64,000 nucleotides of DNA, from positions 62,001 through 126,000 of the forward strand of contig JBBELK010000052.1 of NCBI GenBank assembly GCA_037783545.1. The letters run 5' to 3'. A program made the position numbers and the translations under genes. Source of the stretch: Henricia sp. BOLD:AAB3569. Its lineage: Eukaryota; Echinodermata; Asteroidea; Spinulosida; Echinasteridae. Numbering within the stretch: the first letter of the stretch is position 1; each line of letters begins with the position of its first letter. Under the pieces are notes generated by a model, which saw only the letters and a program-made list of their open reading frames with translations, was not told the origin of the DNA and ran no database searches. Below, in pieces: positions 1 to 12,029 of the stretch.

Positions 1-293
1 CGTACATGTGCGTCGCACATCAAGCGCCGAGCTTCAAGAGTCTAGATGCGCTGTGTGGTTTTCCACACAAGCGCAAGCGCGTTGTAACAGACCCGCCAAA
101 TCGTCGAACGAAGGGAGCCGGTTACATTACAAATTTGCTCTGTCGAATGAGGCGTGCATTCACATCAGAAAATCTCTTTGTCGAATGAAGCGATTTCTCT
201 AGTGAGAACGGGGTCTAAGTTTTCAAACATACGATACAAATGTGGACAAATGTCTGCAAGGTTGAGAAATCTGGATGCAGTGAAAAACAACTT

Positions 294-365
294 GGCTCCA
301 CCGGGAATCGAACCACAGACCTTCTGCTTAATGTGCAGGCACCCTACCAATTGAGCTATGAAGCC
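294..365 (-). pseudogene. tRNA-like sequence, degenerate
   Basis: Read on the minus strand this looks like a tRNA. The acceptor halves GGCTTCA and TGGAGCC pair with one wobble, there is an A-box-like stretch (TAGCTCAATTGGTAG), an anticodon arm CTGC-loop-GCAG, and a B-box-like GGTTCGATTCC. The T-stem pairs poorly and the base before the candidate anticodon ATT is C, where a functional tRNA has T. I therefore read it as a decayed tRNA or a tRNA-derived SINE head; no SINE body is recognisable beside it. Confidence 0.35.
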
Positions 366-484
366 AACTGGTGGTCTCGAAACAGGGTAATGTAGTTGTT
401 TCTCATTGATTGGGAATCACATGAGATATGAAGCTAATGTAGAATTTCAGTGTAAAACTCTTGGTAGTAACCTGTATTGCAAAA

Positions 485-942
485 CGCCCCAATTGAGTCT
501 TTCCACGGTAAAGGGGGCATTTTGGCAACACAGACGATACTTTCCAGAAAATACCTTTGTCTGGTCTCAAAATAAATAAATAAGTTTCAGTTGTTCTGAA
601 GAGATAACGTAGGCCCAAAAAGGGTAAGAAATAGTGTGACAACATGCCTTTCTAGAAACCCTATGTACAAATTTCTAATATACGCTCGTAACCAGGACGG
701 CCTAAAATGTAACACAAGTGTCTGTCCCGGTTACGAGCGTATTATTAGACATTTTTACACAGGGTTTTTAGAAAGGCATGTTGTCACACTATTTGTAACT
801 CTTTTCGGGCCTAAGTTATCTCTTCAGAACAACTGAAACTTATTTCTTTTATTATAAGACCAGACGAAGGTATTTCCTCGAAAATATGGTCCGTGTTGCC
901 AAAATGGCCCCTTTACTGTGGAAAGACCCAATTCCAGCCACG
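485..942. mobile_element. Foldback (long-TIR) element
   Basis: The sequence from about 489 to 670 reappears as a reverse complement from about 755 to 940. Shared landmarks are the fcctttcta-type core near 645 (GCATGCCTTTCTAGAAA) and 767, the AGTTTCAGTTGTTCTGAAG block, and the CTTTCCACGGTAAAGGGG end. The arms are diverged by scattered substitutions and small indels, so the copy is old. No transposase is present; it is non-autonomous. A related core (ACCCTGTGTACAAATTTC with an inverted partner) occurs at about 51,780-51,890. Confidence 0.8.
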
Positions 943-1267
943 GTTAGGGGAGTAGGCACAAAGCCTGAACTCCGTTTCCCCTACACCCTTAATTTGCTCT
1001 GCCATTTCCCGGCGAAAGTCTATCAATTTTGCAGGACAAGTGCAGAATATAGACCGTTTGGAGCATGCAAAATTTGAAGTTCGTCGGAAAATTCCTTGAC
1101 TTCCAAATTTGCCAACATTTGGACCACACTTTTGCTAAATTCCCGTGGGTCAACGGCCGTCTAAAAGTCTGAGCAGGGTGTTCCAACAGCCATTTCCCGG
1201 CGAATCTACATGTATAGCTCCATAAATCCAATAGAAGCATATGGTAGCTTTCATAAGCATCACCTAC

Positions 1268-1480
1268 CACCCAAGCTTTCTTTTTCTCCAAAGTTTCAAT
1301 AACTTCCAGATGGTGCTGCTTCTCCTGATATCGCTTGACGTCCGCCTCGAGACGGCTGTTCTTTTGGGTCAACTTGTCAAGGTGTTCAGATGTCTCTCGG
1401 TGCTTGAGTAGTAGTTCCTTTTGGTCTTGGCGGAATGTCTTAAGACGACTGTGGTTTTCAAACAGCTCAGGAGAACCAAC
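1268..1480 (-). CDS. SMC5: SMC5 coding exon 5 (start of coiled coil)
   Basis: This 71-codon exon starts after a TGTAG acceptor and ends at a GTAGGT donor, in phase 0 at both ends. It begins VGSPELFENHSRL and runs through RLEADVKRYQEKQ to IETLEKKKAWV. These match the region of SMC5 just after the ATPase head, where the long antiparallel coiled coil begins; the exon is rich in K, E, Q and L as expected. It is the last SMC5 exon I can place. The open frame continues past the donor for about 90 codons, but that sequence no longer resembles SMC5. The hinge, second coiled coil and C-terminal ATPase half must lie left of the window. Confidence 0.9.
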
Positions 1481-1589
1481 CTACATTTACATTTTAAATA
1501 TAGATTATTACAATGATTGGAAAACTTTTCAAAAACAGCAACAGCTGCAACGACATAACTAAATAATAATGTTGATAAACTGCCTCGTG

Positions 1590-1945
1590 GAAATTGCAGC
1601 CACATAGATGCAGTACTTCAGAAAACCTAAAAAAATCCATGCATGTTTTTGAATACATGTAAGTGATAAAATAAGTTGTCTGCAGACAAATTGCTGTATG
1701 GGTCATTCTATAAATTTGGGGTCCAACGTGTGACATTTTTCTGTCCCTGTTACACCTGACATACTGCCATACAAGTATTATTAAAAATGCCTTCAAAACA
1801 TATTTTTATGAATTGTACTTTATGTAATCACTCCTTAAAAAATAGAAGGCATTTAAAGAATATGTCCTGAATTTACAAACTACAACATTTTACAAGATGT
1901 CAGACGTAACAGGGGACAGAAAAATTGGACTCCAAATTTATATAA
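1590..1945. repeat. Dispersed repeat with inverted core
   Basis: The segment 1711-1760 (GGGGTCCAACGTGTGACA...TTTCTGTCCCTGTTAC) is mirrored at about 1890-1940 (GTAACAGGGGACAGAAAAA...GGACTCCAAATT), giving a foldback of roughly 230 bp. The left flank (CAGCCACATAGATGCAGTA) recurs near 63,922 at the opposite end of the window, showing a dispersed family. It sits in an SMC5 intron and has no coding potential. Confidence 0.6.
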
Positions 1946-2311
1946 TGACCGGTATCCGACCATGTCATTCATATCATTCGATGTCGTTTCTTTTGAACGG
2001 CGGCCGCACACCCAGTGATATTGATGTTTGGCAGCTTAAAAATACGGCAAACAGCGCCATTTCAATTCAGAGTTTATTGCCAGTAAAAAGTAAGGATCAG
2101 GACAACCTGGGCATTGACAAGTACACTACTGCCAAAATTACTAAAGAATTATAAGGGATGGCAAAGATTGAATAGGATATGCAAAACCGAGCGACAATTT
2201 TAAAAAGTTAGCCCAACTTTTTCAAGTTTTGCTGTGCATGCACAAACCGCGACACAGCCCCGTTAATAAGTCTCTCTGAAAAACAGATACAGTACATGTA
2301 CCAATACTTAC

Positions 2312-2374
2312 AGCTTTTTCGGTGTTCTCAAGTAATTCTATATTGGAAAGGTTAGCAAACTCCACAACTTTGTC
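2312..2374 (-). CDS. SMC5: SMC5 coding exon 4
   Basis: A 21-codon exon encodes DKVVEFANLSNIELLENTEK-A, bounded by a CCCCAAG acceptor and a GTAAGT donor, phase 0 on both sides. In SMC5 this short segment follows the NLCQFLPQ motif and leads to the coiled coil, and the joined reading QFLPQ-DKVVEFA is the family sequence. It is conserved as part of the N-terminal ATPase head (Q-loop side). Confidence 0.92.
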
Positions 2375-2654
2375 CTTGGGGAAAAGAGAGAAAACAAAAT
2401 ATAGATAATCAATTTTTTCTATCATGAAATGTATGCAAAATGCATTTTTTTAATAACTAACAATAATTACATGTACATGTATGTACTCTGTTTTTATTTT
2501 ATATCCCTGCCCTTTTATTTGATTCTCCATCATTTCTATTAAAGTATTTAAATCCAATATTTGATTCCAAACAAGTGTTTCAATTTCTCTCCCTTTAAAA
2601 AAGAAAACGTTGTTTTATTAACTCAAATACTACGCACACAAGAGCTACCTGTAC

Positions 2655-2870
2655 CTGGGGTAGGAACTGACACAGATTATTGATCTGAATGTTGAGACTT
2701 TTCACTTTCTCCTTTACGTCGCTCAAGTTGCAGCGACTTCCGTTGAGGTACCAGGCTGTGCGGTTTCCTTGTTTGGTAATCATACGTCGTATAATGACAT
2801 TGTGTGGCTGGTGGAACAATTCCAGCTCAACTACGGCTTCACTGCTTCCATGTTTTACAAACTCGCCAAC
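2655..2870 (-). CDS. SMC5: SMC5 coding exon 3
   Basis: A 72-codon exon starts VGEFVKHGSSEAVVELEL and ends NIQINNLCQFLPQ, with acceptor GTGCAG and donor GTACAG in phase 0. It contains the SMC5 signatures of the N-terminal head: the F-hydrophobic-KxG turn after Walker A, the paired beta-strands carrying the RRxITKxGNRTAWYLNG segment, and the NLCQFLPQ Q-loop that coordinates Mg-ATP. This separates it from SMC6 and from cohesin/condensin SMCs. Confidence 0.95.
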
Positions 2871-4100
2871 CTGCACGTGTTATGAAGTATAGATGCAGAT
2901 TGGAATATCGTTCACATACAGTAAACCTTGCATAAGTTGGATACGTTTATGTCGGATTTTCACTTATCTCGGACAAAATTGCTTGGGACGTTTGATTTCG
3001 TATGTTATTCTCTAAAAATCATCACTTAAGTCTGTATCTGTATCTGTATCAGCTACTGCACAACCGCCATCAGCTGGGCTATCTCGTGCAGATAAGTCGG
3101 GGCTATCTCGTAAGATAAGTCGGATCGTATAAGTCAGATTTTTGCTTATCTCGGACACATCAACTCAGAACCTTTGTTTTTTACCTCTTTTAGGTCGGAT
3201 TGACGAAAGTTAACATGTTCATATATTAATTTCGCTCCAGTTTACTGCAGGGGTTTTATGGCTGCTCATGCGGCTTCCTGAAATGCCACCTGCATGCGCG
3301 GGTTTCTGTATTTAAATGGGGGACGTTTAACAATAGGAACAATAGGGTCCGCAATTGCCAAGGACGTCCGCGATTTGGAATTGTGTCGAAAACAAATGAG
3401 AGCAGTCGCCAAAACGACTACAGTATGTCCAAACAAGAGTGGACAATGGAGCGTCCGCGGTGGGAGGTGCAGGGTTTCCCCCAGGTTTTTAGAAAATGTG
3501 TGGGGGCCCAACTGCGAAGCCACGGCATGGGGTCCGGGGCCCGCTTAAGGGCCCCGGGAAAATTTGTGACTTTACAAGCTTTCTGGTGCATTTTAGAGCT
3601 ATCCTGGGGTCCTGAACTTGAAGGGCTTGTTATGAATTCTTTAAGATTGTTTTTGTGCAGATGAATTGTTTTGTTTCAAAAAAAATCTTTAAAAGACTAG
3701 GACTAAATACATGTAATATAATATATTTTATTGTATTCTTTAGCAGCACCATGTGTGATATTTTTGATTTTTTGTTGTGCGTATCGGGAGCTGATTTTTT
3801 TGATCAGCAATTTTTCCTGCGTATCGGGCCGGAATTTTAGCGTATCGGGCCGATACGCACGTTTGTACGTGGGGAGAACCCTGAGGTAGGTTCACACCTA
3901 TATGTGTGTGTGTGCATGTACCGTACACGTGCATACACATTATCAGAAGCATAAAGTATTTGCGCATGCATGGGGAAAGTAACCGCAGGGGCTTATGGAA
4001 TGGATTGTAGCACGATTGCGAGATGGGGTCGCACAAGCTTTTTGCCATTTATTACAATCCAATTACTACAATTGAAATCAAGCCGACAAATTTGGGGTCA

Positions 4101-4865
<765 letters not shown>

Positions 4866-5335
4866 GGTGAAGTTTTTTACGCGTACGAGTTGGCTCGCGT
4901 ACGAGTTGACCTGTATTCGTCCCTACGAACGAACGAACTGTATGATCTTAAAATTTGATTATCTGTTGATTCCAGTCTGAGATAATTTCCTTCAAATCTT
5001 TGTTCAATGTAGGCCTATAGGCTATACAAAAAAATACCAACATTATACTTCACAAGACGCACACGAGAGCGAAGACGAATGCGAATGCGAAGTTTGACGC
5101 AAACAATTTCCAGCAAGTTGAACTTGAATAAATTTTAATTTGAGCAAAGTTTCACATTCTGATTGGCTCGTGAAGTGGGCTTGTCACTCAAACAAATGGC
5201 CATGTCAATGGACGAATTGGGCCACAGACGAATTTACTTTTTTCGTTTAACGCACAACGGTCGAGTTAGACCGTGGGCGTGGTCGAGTTGGTACAACCAC
5301 AACCACGAGTTGATAATGATTAGGCCTAAACCTAC

Positions 5336-5508
5336 ACGAAGTTCTCCATCAAGACTCGGACGATAGATCCTTCGACGTAACCCTGAACATTGAGCGCTGC
5401 TTTCGGCTTTTTGTTTGAAATACCATTAACCATCGTGGCATTATTAGGGTCCTGATTTCGTTCTGAAAAAGGCTGCCTTCCGCGAACTCGTTTCATTTTA
5501 GCCGCCAT
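5336..5508 (-). CDS. SMC5: SMC5 coding exon 1 (start of protein)
   Basis: The exon runs from an ATG in good context (ATCATGGCGGC) to a GTAGGT donor, 57 codons plus two bases. The end GYVEGSIVRVLMENF-V joins in frame to TYDQCEF of the next exon; this is the conserved first beta-strand of SMC5 (G-IVRI-LENF-TYD). The preceding residues (MAAKMKRVRGRQPF...) are basic and unstructured, typical of SMC5 N-termini. The frame stays open upstream to an ATG at 5628, so a longer N-terminus is possible, but the context and usual length favour the chosen start. Together the five exons give 269 codons of a protein usually about 1,050-1,100 residues long. Confidence 0.88.
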
Positions 5509-5619
5509 GATCATGGGCATGCATACGATAACGTAATACTTCGCGCGCTCTTTCCTGATCCCGTCAAAACTAGGCGCATGGTAGGCTAATTTGTTTGCGC
5601 CCTCATTGGCCAACATTTT

Positions 5620-5655
5620 ATACGACACGTGACCACGAGGTCACGTCTTTTTCTT
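5620..5655. promoter_or_regulatory. E-box/CACGTGAC pair upstream of SMC5
   Basis: About 120 bases upstream of the SMC5 ATG, CACGTGACC and the inverted GGTCACGTC lie about 10 bases apart. CACGTG is the E-box bound by bHLH-zip factors (USF, MAX, MITF/TFE). The location suits a proximal promoter; function is inferred from position and motif only. Confidence 0.35.
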
Positions 5656-5709
5656 GTAAACTGACTTAAAAACAATTTTTCCAATCGAGTTCTATGCTAG
5701 CACTCGCAT

Positions 5710-6060
5710 AGATTGGTTCCCGATCCCTATAGATTGGTTCGCTTATTGCGAAAATATAGGGATCGGTAAAGGGCGGCCATGACGGGCAGAATTCTGCCCG
5801 TCACGTGGTTATTATTATTTTTATATTTTTAGTAAGTGCGCAGATTTTGAATTGACATTTGTAACTTGGCCGTGCGTGTCGAACATATCCAATTATGTAA
5901 ATAAAGTACATTGCCTAAAGTAAAGGACTTGGCCAATTTTTAAATATAAAAAAACACAATGCGCACGCGCAAAGACGACCAATTACAGATCAATATGAAG
6001 CGCCCTTTACCTGTCCTTATATTCTCCTGTGTGGAATATGTGGACGGGAACCAGTCTAGC
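5710..6060. mobile_element. Foldback/MITE-like element
   Basis: The left end (GGTTCCCGATCCCTATAGATTGG through GGTAAAGGGCGGCC) is reverse-complementary, with gaps, to the right end (GCGCCCTTTACCTGTCCTTATATT through GGACGGGAACC). Arms are about 65 bases; the interior is AT-rich with one perfect GGGCAGAATTCTGCCC palindrome at about 5783-5798. No coding capacity is seen. Confidence 0.55.
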
Positions 6061-6135
6061 ACTCGCAGCTAAACCACCGATCTAATAATATAACTACGAT
6101 GGAGAGGACGGTTACAGCAGCGCGCGCGCCGGGCT

Positions 6136-6225
6136 TGACGGACGTACGTACGTACGTACGTACGTACGTACGTACGTACGTGCAGGGTTTACGTACGTTA
6201 CGTACGTACGTGCAGGGTTTTGCAC
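6136..6225. repeat. (ACGT)n microsatellite
   Basis: About ten near-perfect ACGT tetramers (6144-6181) are followed by two ACGT-rich repeats of a unit ending GTGCAGGGTTT. ACGT is self-complementary, so the tract can extrude as a hairpin on either strand, and it is extremely CpG-dense compared with its AT-rich surroundings. Confidence 0.9.
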
Positions 6226-8470
6226 ACCGGGAACATGCACAAAAATGGCAGCGCTATGTCTTCTCCAGGAATTTATTGAAAAATACTGTGACAAACGTTC
6301 ACGTGCCGGCGGCCAGCCGCGCCAATACTCTGCGGGTATATTAGTTTTTGTATGGACGAAGAAAATTACGTTAAAATTGTTTGAGCGGGAGGACAAGAAT
6401 GAGCAATGTGAAATTCGAGCGCTGATTTTAAAAATCCAACCAAAATGGCAGGAGAAAAAATTAAAAACTTGATATTTTGGGGGAAAATACAAAATAATGA
6501 ATTGTTTAAGGATTTTGGCATCTTAAACGCGGCCGAAAAATCCAAACGCGGGCGGGTTACAGGAAACATAACATTGAGTTTGAAGAGCCTTACCAACAAT
6601 GTTGTTTAGATGAGCAAGTATTTTACTTTTTACATTTCAAAGATTATTTTCTTGAACTTTGAGAGAAGGAAATATCTTTATCCAGGTACACTGCACACTT
6701 GAAGTTAGCTGAATTGCAATTGTTTCTTGATGTACATGGCTTATATGGCCATACATTGTATATCCTGCAGTCATCTAAATTCACGCACATGTAATTTCGC
6801 GCGCAGACGCTCTCCTTCGCGTATCTTTTCACTGAGATCACGCAGTGACGTCAGATTTTTCTTGAAAGTTGTTGGTCTCACTATCTTTCATTTTGCACGA
6901 AGATATGGAAAATCAAAGCCTTCCTGGTAAGTAATTGAAACAATTTAAATAAAGGGTACAAAATCCTACCTTCTAGACAAGGTACAAATATACTACAGCC
7001 AAAATGGTCGGATAAATCCTTTAAAATACACAAAAACTTTCACCACCGACCGCCTACTCCGTCTCCGGCTCCAGGCACTAAATGACAATATTGATAAGGT
7101 TAAACTTTTCAACAGAGGGCGCCTTGAAAGGTACGGAGCTAAAAAAAAGACATCCGTCTAATAGCTTTCAAATCGAAATATTACTGGTATAAAACTTAGA
7201 CTCGGTGTGGACTACAAAATGTAATGCTAGCTGCTTTAATATTTCGTAATTTTTGTAAGAAAATAAGTTGTAAATGAAACAAAAATTGCGGCAAGACATT
7301 TTAAATATCTCCACACATTTTTAAATAATGTTGTAATGTAATACTCATATACATAGGGCCGGCAAGAAAACAGGTATATTTCATTGCTCTGTGATGAGTC
7401 TGTTTAAAGCTTTATGCACATGTAGCTTTATGCACCTGCAGGGCTGCTGAGTCATAATTTGCTTAATTAATAAATTGGTTAAGTGTGTGGACCAAAAGCT
7501 TGTATCAAATAAACAAAAGTATGGAGTCAAAGCCGCGATTTCAACTGGTTAATCTATTAAATTAATCTATGATGAAGTCATATATTCTTTCGTGACTGTT
7601 GTAACTAAATTATTTTATCAAACTTTCTACAACACATTTTACAAGTGATACATTCATAATAATAATAATTTACATAGGATTTTAATACAATTTTGTGTTT
7701 TTTCTCACCCCACCAGGAAGACAGACCGAGAGAATACAAACAGATAATGAAACATGATAAAAACAAAGAAACAGAAGGCTTCATAATAAAATGAAATCAA
7801 CTGCAATATATAGCGGACCTGAGCCCATTCCGACCTTCTTCAGTCAACTTCACTGCTGGTTTTGGTAATAGATGTTCCAGAAAAAGCGTGCAGTTTATGT
7901 GTATATGACTGAATCACCTCCAAAACTCAAATTATCTTTCAATAATGTCCTTATATAATGTACTGAATCATAGTTTTAGAAAGCACTTCTTCTGGAAGCC
8001 TAATTTCCAGATTATGGGCACAACTGGGACACCGTAGTGTGACATGTGACTAGTCTGCCAATTTACATGACGTAACTTTAGCAAGTCTACTTTTGCATGC
8101 GTTTGCAAAAACAAAGCTGGCGTCGTACGGCGACGTTGCTCTTTCTTGAAATTTTACTCCCAGGTAGGGTTGGACATAAGGAATCTGACAAAGGAGCCTA
8201 AAGGTTCTTTTTGGCTGCTTTATTGTGGTCAAAACAGTGATAAAGGCATGTGCGTGAAATATCATGACTCGAGGATATAAACAATGCACATATGCAAATA
8301 CATATTCTGAGGCTATTTGGTCTACACTCAAACGGTTATCTAGTCTTGGTGCAAGACGATACTGCGTGATATTTCTTGTCACTGACCGCGTGACCGCCGC
8401 GCGCTAACCAACATTCACCGACATTCGCCAAGAGAGGGCGCCATACACTGTACTACGGTTATCACGCATA
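6226..8470. other. Intergenic stretch, mostly unique AT-rich DNA
   Basis: No exon can be supported here. A perfect palindromic CRE (TGACGTCA, 6846-6853) lies about 50 bases before a short ATG-initiated frame (MENQSLP, 6904) that runs into a strong GTAAGT donor (6926-6931). That would suit an untranslated or mini first exon of a plus-strand transcript, possibly URAD, but nothing proves it. Confidence 0.3.
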
Positions 8471-8560
8471 CGAACAACGATAAATACAGTATCACAATGA
8501 CTACTGTGCCAGCCATTTTTTATTGTAAAACCCGCACACATGTCACATATACAGTCGACC

Positions 8561-8729
8561 ATGGACGAATTTAACAGTCTTTCCTGGGAGTCGTTTATCC
8601 AGCGCTTTGGTAACGTGATCGAACATGGGCCTATCGTAGCTGGTGCGATATGGGGACAACGACCATTCACTGATGCTCGTGCAATCCATCAGGCGGTGTG
8701 TGCATTTTTGGATAGCTTGACGGTTAACG
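8561..8729 (+). CDS. URAD: URAD first coding exon, copy a
   Basis: URAD (2-oxo-4-hydroxy-4-carboxy-5-ureidoimidazoline decarboxylase) performs the last step of uric-acid breakdown to S-allantoin. This exon begins MDEFNSLSWESFIQRFGN and contains the family motif RFGNVIEH-GP followed by WGQRPF and FLDSL. It ends one base into a codon at a GTAGGA donor; joined to the exon at 21,956 it gives ...LTVNGKESILRCHPDL, with complete 174-residue length as in the family. ATG 8561 is chosen because it aligns with the usual start; an in-frame ATG 21 bases upstream exists. A second, near-identical copy lies 8 kb downstream. Confidence 0.9.
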
Positions 8730-8763
8730 GTAGGATCAACCACATAGGTTGAACATGAAGAAA

Positions 8764-10010
8764 TAAACATACGTAAAAAACAAATTCGGAAAGTCAAGTT
8801 TGACTGACGATTTCTCTCTTGTTGCAAAATAATTGTCCTTGAATTTTGTATCATTGGAAAGCCCGTTATTCCTCTTTACGATGATATATGTCATTATTTA
8901 TGATTAGGCAATTGGGGGTGTGCAGCACAGCTGAATACGGTGGCATGTGTAAAGTAAAAAGTGCGATTGACACATTCCCATCCTCCAAGCAAATTTAAAG
9001 GGAAATGCACTGCACGACAATAACAGTGAATTTTGTGACATTTCACTTTCCACCTACTTTTAGAAGGCTAAAAGTGTTGTTTTGGACGTTTATATTGGGA
9101 CGTTATCATTTTCTTGTTACACTTTTAGCCCCATACCAGTTTAACCCCATTCGCTACCTTACATTTTGCTGCACGCGGCAAGATGGCCGCCGTACCCCAA
9201 ACTATAGTTCACCATACAGTCAAAATTAAACATTGAAAAACTTATCATGGAATTACCTGGAATCTTCAGAATGTTGTACCGTGGTCCGTTTTACCCGATG
9301 ATTCTTCTAAACAGAAAAAAACTAGTCCAACGTAATTTTTCTTGACATTTTCGAGCACACTCGAGACAACAGCCGTGTTACAGACGAACAAAAGATCATT
9401 GTACTGCTAGTGACGTCATACAATGAGATGACCACAAGAGGGCGGAATATCTGGGCCCTGACTGATCACCTCTACACACGTGGTAAATGTCGCTGTTGTC
9501 TCGAGTGTGCTCGAAAATGTCAAGAAAAATTACGTTGGACTAGTTTTTTTCTGTTTAGAAGAATCATCGGGTAAAACAGACCACGGTACAACATTCTGAA
9601 GATTCCAAGTAATTCCATGATAAGTTTTTCAATGTTTAATTTTGACTGTATGGTGAACTATAGTTTGGGGTACGGCGGCCATCTTGCCGCGTGCAGCAAA
9701 ATGTAAGGTAGCGAATGGGGTTAAATTGGTATGGGGCTAAAAGTGTAACAAGAAAATGATAACGTCCCAATATAAATGTCCAAAACAACACTTTTAGCCT
9801 TCTAAAAGTAACTTTCCACCCACCCCTAGTATTCCGCTATACTGCACATCCCCTAATTGATTAATCATTTACATTACTGTAAAGAGGAAGAACAGGGCTT
9901 TCCAATGATACCAAATTCAAGGGAAATGATTTTGTAACAAGAGAGAAATCGTCAGTCATATGCAGACTTGACCTTCCGAACTTTTTGAGGAGTTTATATA
10001 CGTATGTTTA
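8764..10010. mobile_element. Foldback element A, copy 1, split by a nested element
   Basis: The left arm (from TAAACATACGT, through GGAAAGTCAAGTTTGACTGA and CATTGGAAAGCCC, to TTTGTGACATTTCAC) is mirrored by the right arm (about 9821-10010, ending ACGTATGTTTA). A shorter, uninterrupted relative is at about 21,340-21,715. The interior is interrupted by the younger foldback at 9055-9810. It starts only 34 bases after the URAD exon-a donor. Confidence 0.8.
9055..9810. mobile_element. Young foldback transposon, 319-bp arms, 10-bp TSD
   Basis: The element begins TACTTTTAGAAGGCTAAAAG and ends with its reverse complement. The arms 9055-9373 and 9492-9810 are both 319 bases and differ at about four positions by eye, around a 118-base spacer. 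It is flanked by a perfect 10-base direct repeat ACTTTCCACC (9045-9054 and 9811-9820), the target-site duplication. No transposase is encoded. A 10-base duplication and long arms are compatible with Mutator-like elements (usually 8-11 bp); that family assignment is inference. Confidence 0.92.
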
Positions 10011-10429
10011 TAATGTATGGCGTGTGGAACGATGCAAAATTCAATATCCATGCACGTGCGATATGTTAAACCTTGCCCTACAAATAGGGATGTAAATAGC
10101 TCACTTTTGAAATCGGACCTTTTTCACTGTCGCCATTACAGCCCTACTTGAGGTCCGTACGACAATACCAAGTCTCAAACTGCTCAAATCTGACAAAGTT
10201 TCACTACAAAAATCGTCCGAAGCACATCAGACCAGAGCACTTCCACATACCCCATTGTAATCCTGAGAGTCTAGTGTTTCATAAAATAACGTTACGCTTA
10301 CGGAATCGTCAACTTGGCCATCTACGGCGTCTTGAAACATTGGACAAAATTCGGACAACGTTCTGAGCTGCATGCCCTGGACGACACCATTTTAGCTGAT
10401 ATGCTGGACGCGTGGTGGCGCTTCTCGGT

Positions 10430-10616
10430 CAAGGAGCCCGGCTGTTCAATATGCATAATTCATATTGACGTCCGTGTGTTTATCCCAGCTGGCAAGTACG
10501 TCACTCGCACAGTTCGATAACTAGCTGCACTGTGCGCGTGACGTATTGCCAGCTGGGATAAACACACGCGACGTCAATATGAATTATGCATATTGCACAG
10601 TTAGCCGGGCTCCTTG
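10430..10616. mobile_element. Short foldback/MITE
   Basis: The ends CAAGGAGCCCGGCT and AGCCGGGCTCCTTG are inverted, and the arms share AATATGCATAATTCATATTGACGTC and GTGTTTATCCCAGCTGGCAA with only small differences. The loop is about 20 bases, so the element is almost one continuous hairpin of 187 bases. It lies in the URAD intron. Confidence 0.85.
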
Positions 10617-10654
10617 ATGTCTTATGATGAGGGAAATGTATCTTTTGTAAACTA

Positions 10655-10790
10655 CTTATAAATATTGGGGGGATATCAGAGTTGAATTTGGTGCAGTTCT
10701 GCAGTAAGAAACTTTCATGCGCCTGGACACAAAACTAACTCGCAAGACCATGTGATATTTTTGAACCAGAATCTGGTTCCGAAAAGTATT
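10655..10790. repeat. Dispersed repeat family E, copy
   Basis: The run GAGTTGAATTTGGTGCAGTT, then GGACACAAAACTAACTCGCA and a GAACCAGAATCTGGTTC palindrome recurs at about 37,515-37,640. The downstream half of the longer copy (GCGTCTTTTCA...GCCGGTGTGTCCC) also occurs alone at about 23,048-23,155 inside the LINE, so the family is mobile. Confidence 0.7.
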
Positions 10791-11597
10791 TTAAAAATAT
10801 TTTCTTATAAAGTAATATAGAATACACTGTAAACAAACAAATGGATTTATGTAAAACGCGAGTGTGAACCAGTAGCCATAGCTACGGACCAGTGACCCCG
10901 ATGTGGCGTCATGACTCTGCCCGCGATTTTTTTCTGTTTTCCTACAATCTAACATTTAGACTCACAAGAGGCCTTGCAGGAGCGTGTCCTGATTTTCTGG
11001 AAATTTCATTTAGATCTTTAACAGTCATAAATTATCTCCCCAAAATACTATTTATGACAACAAAACAAAAAAATTAAAAATGTTAAGGTGAAAATAGAGT
11101 AAGTAGTCGGGGAATGTTGCTGAAACCTGCGAACTAAACCAAATAATTTCTTCACCAATGTGTTAGTGAAGGTGTCTACTAACACATCTTAAAATTCAAT
11201 TCCCCTAGGAAACCACGTGACAGCTTCTAAAAGTATTACCTCAAAAATGCAGTACAGCCAACAGCCGTTGACAAAGCGCCCATTTGTTTTAAATGGTGTG
11301 CGCCTAACTAGCATTTCAAAGACGGCCACCATCAGAATGCAAAGTTTTGATGGTAGCCACCTAATCAGCCGATTTGAAGGATTCTGGTGCTGCTTCTGTG
11401 GTTCTATATCGAATTCCGAGGTGTTTAAAATGATGAGGTCAAGAGTCACGTGATTAAGCCGAGGATCAGGGTCATTTCCAAGATGGCCGCCATTAAAATT
11501 AACAGCTAGGTGTCTTTTAAAAAAAAATTATTTACTACATCCAACACTGGAATGGGATCAATTAACATAGATATTCGAATAACTATCAACTTCTAAG

Positions 11598-11862
11598 TTG
11601 AATTAGAAACGACCAGAGACACCGGGGAATCCCTCCCCTTGGTCTTCACGAAAGAATGCTTTGGGATCTTTACAGTGCGTTACCTAACACACTGGACCAA
11701 CGGCTTTACATCCCTTCCGAAGGAAGGAACAAGTGTGATTAAGTGCCTTGCTCAAGGGCACAAGTGCCACAACCCGGCGGCCCGGAATCAAACCCACATT
11801 CTAGTACTGGCACAGGAACTTGAGTTCGACGCATATTAGTAGACCGCTCGGCCATAACACCC
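11598..11862 (-). mobile_element. tRNA-derived SINE, minus orientation
   Basis: Read on the minus strand it has a decayed tRNA-like head (GGCCGAGCGGTC..., a B-box-like GGGTTTGATTCC) followed by the body GTGCCCTTGAGCAAGGCACTT, the CCTTCGGAAGGGATGTAAAGCC segment and the tail CCGGTGTCTCTGG. The same body is seen at 23,262-23,612 and 59,590-59,875, so this is a three-copy family in the window. Confidence 0.8.
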
Positions 11863-12029
11863 CGTGTCAGGTGTATACCTAGACCTATAGAGTCGGCCGA
11901 TTTTAAAGATCCTGGTGTTGATACTATGGTTTTCCATGGTACCGAATCCAATTCGGAGGTTTTTATAACGATGAAAGGTCAGGGTCACGTAATTTTGCTG
12001 GGGATCTGGGGCATTTCCAATAGACTGCC

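Noticed and set aside
989..1267. Extension of SMC5 exon 5 past 1268
   Set aside because: The frame remains open but the sequence after the GTAGGT donor stops resembling SMC5.
5509..5628. Longer SMC5 N-terminus from an ATG at 5628
   Set aside because: The frame is open, but the ATG at 5506-5508 has better context and gives an N-terminus of usual length; kept only as an alternative.
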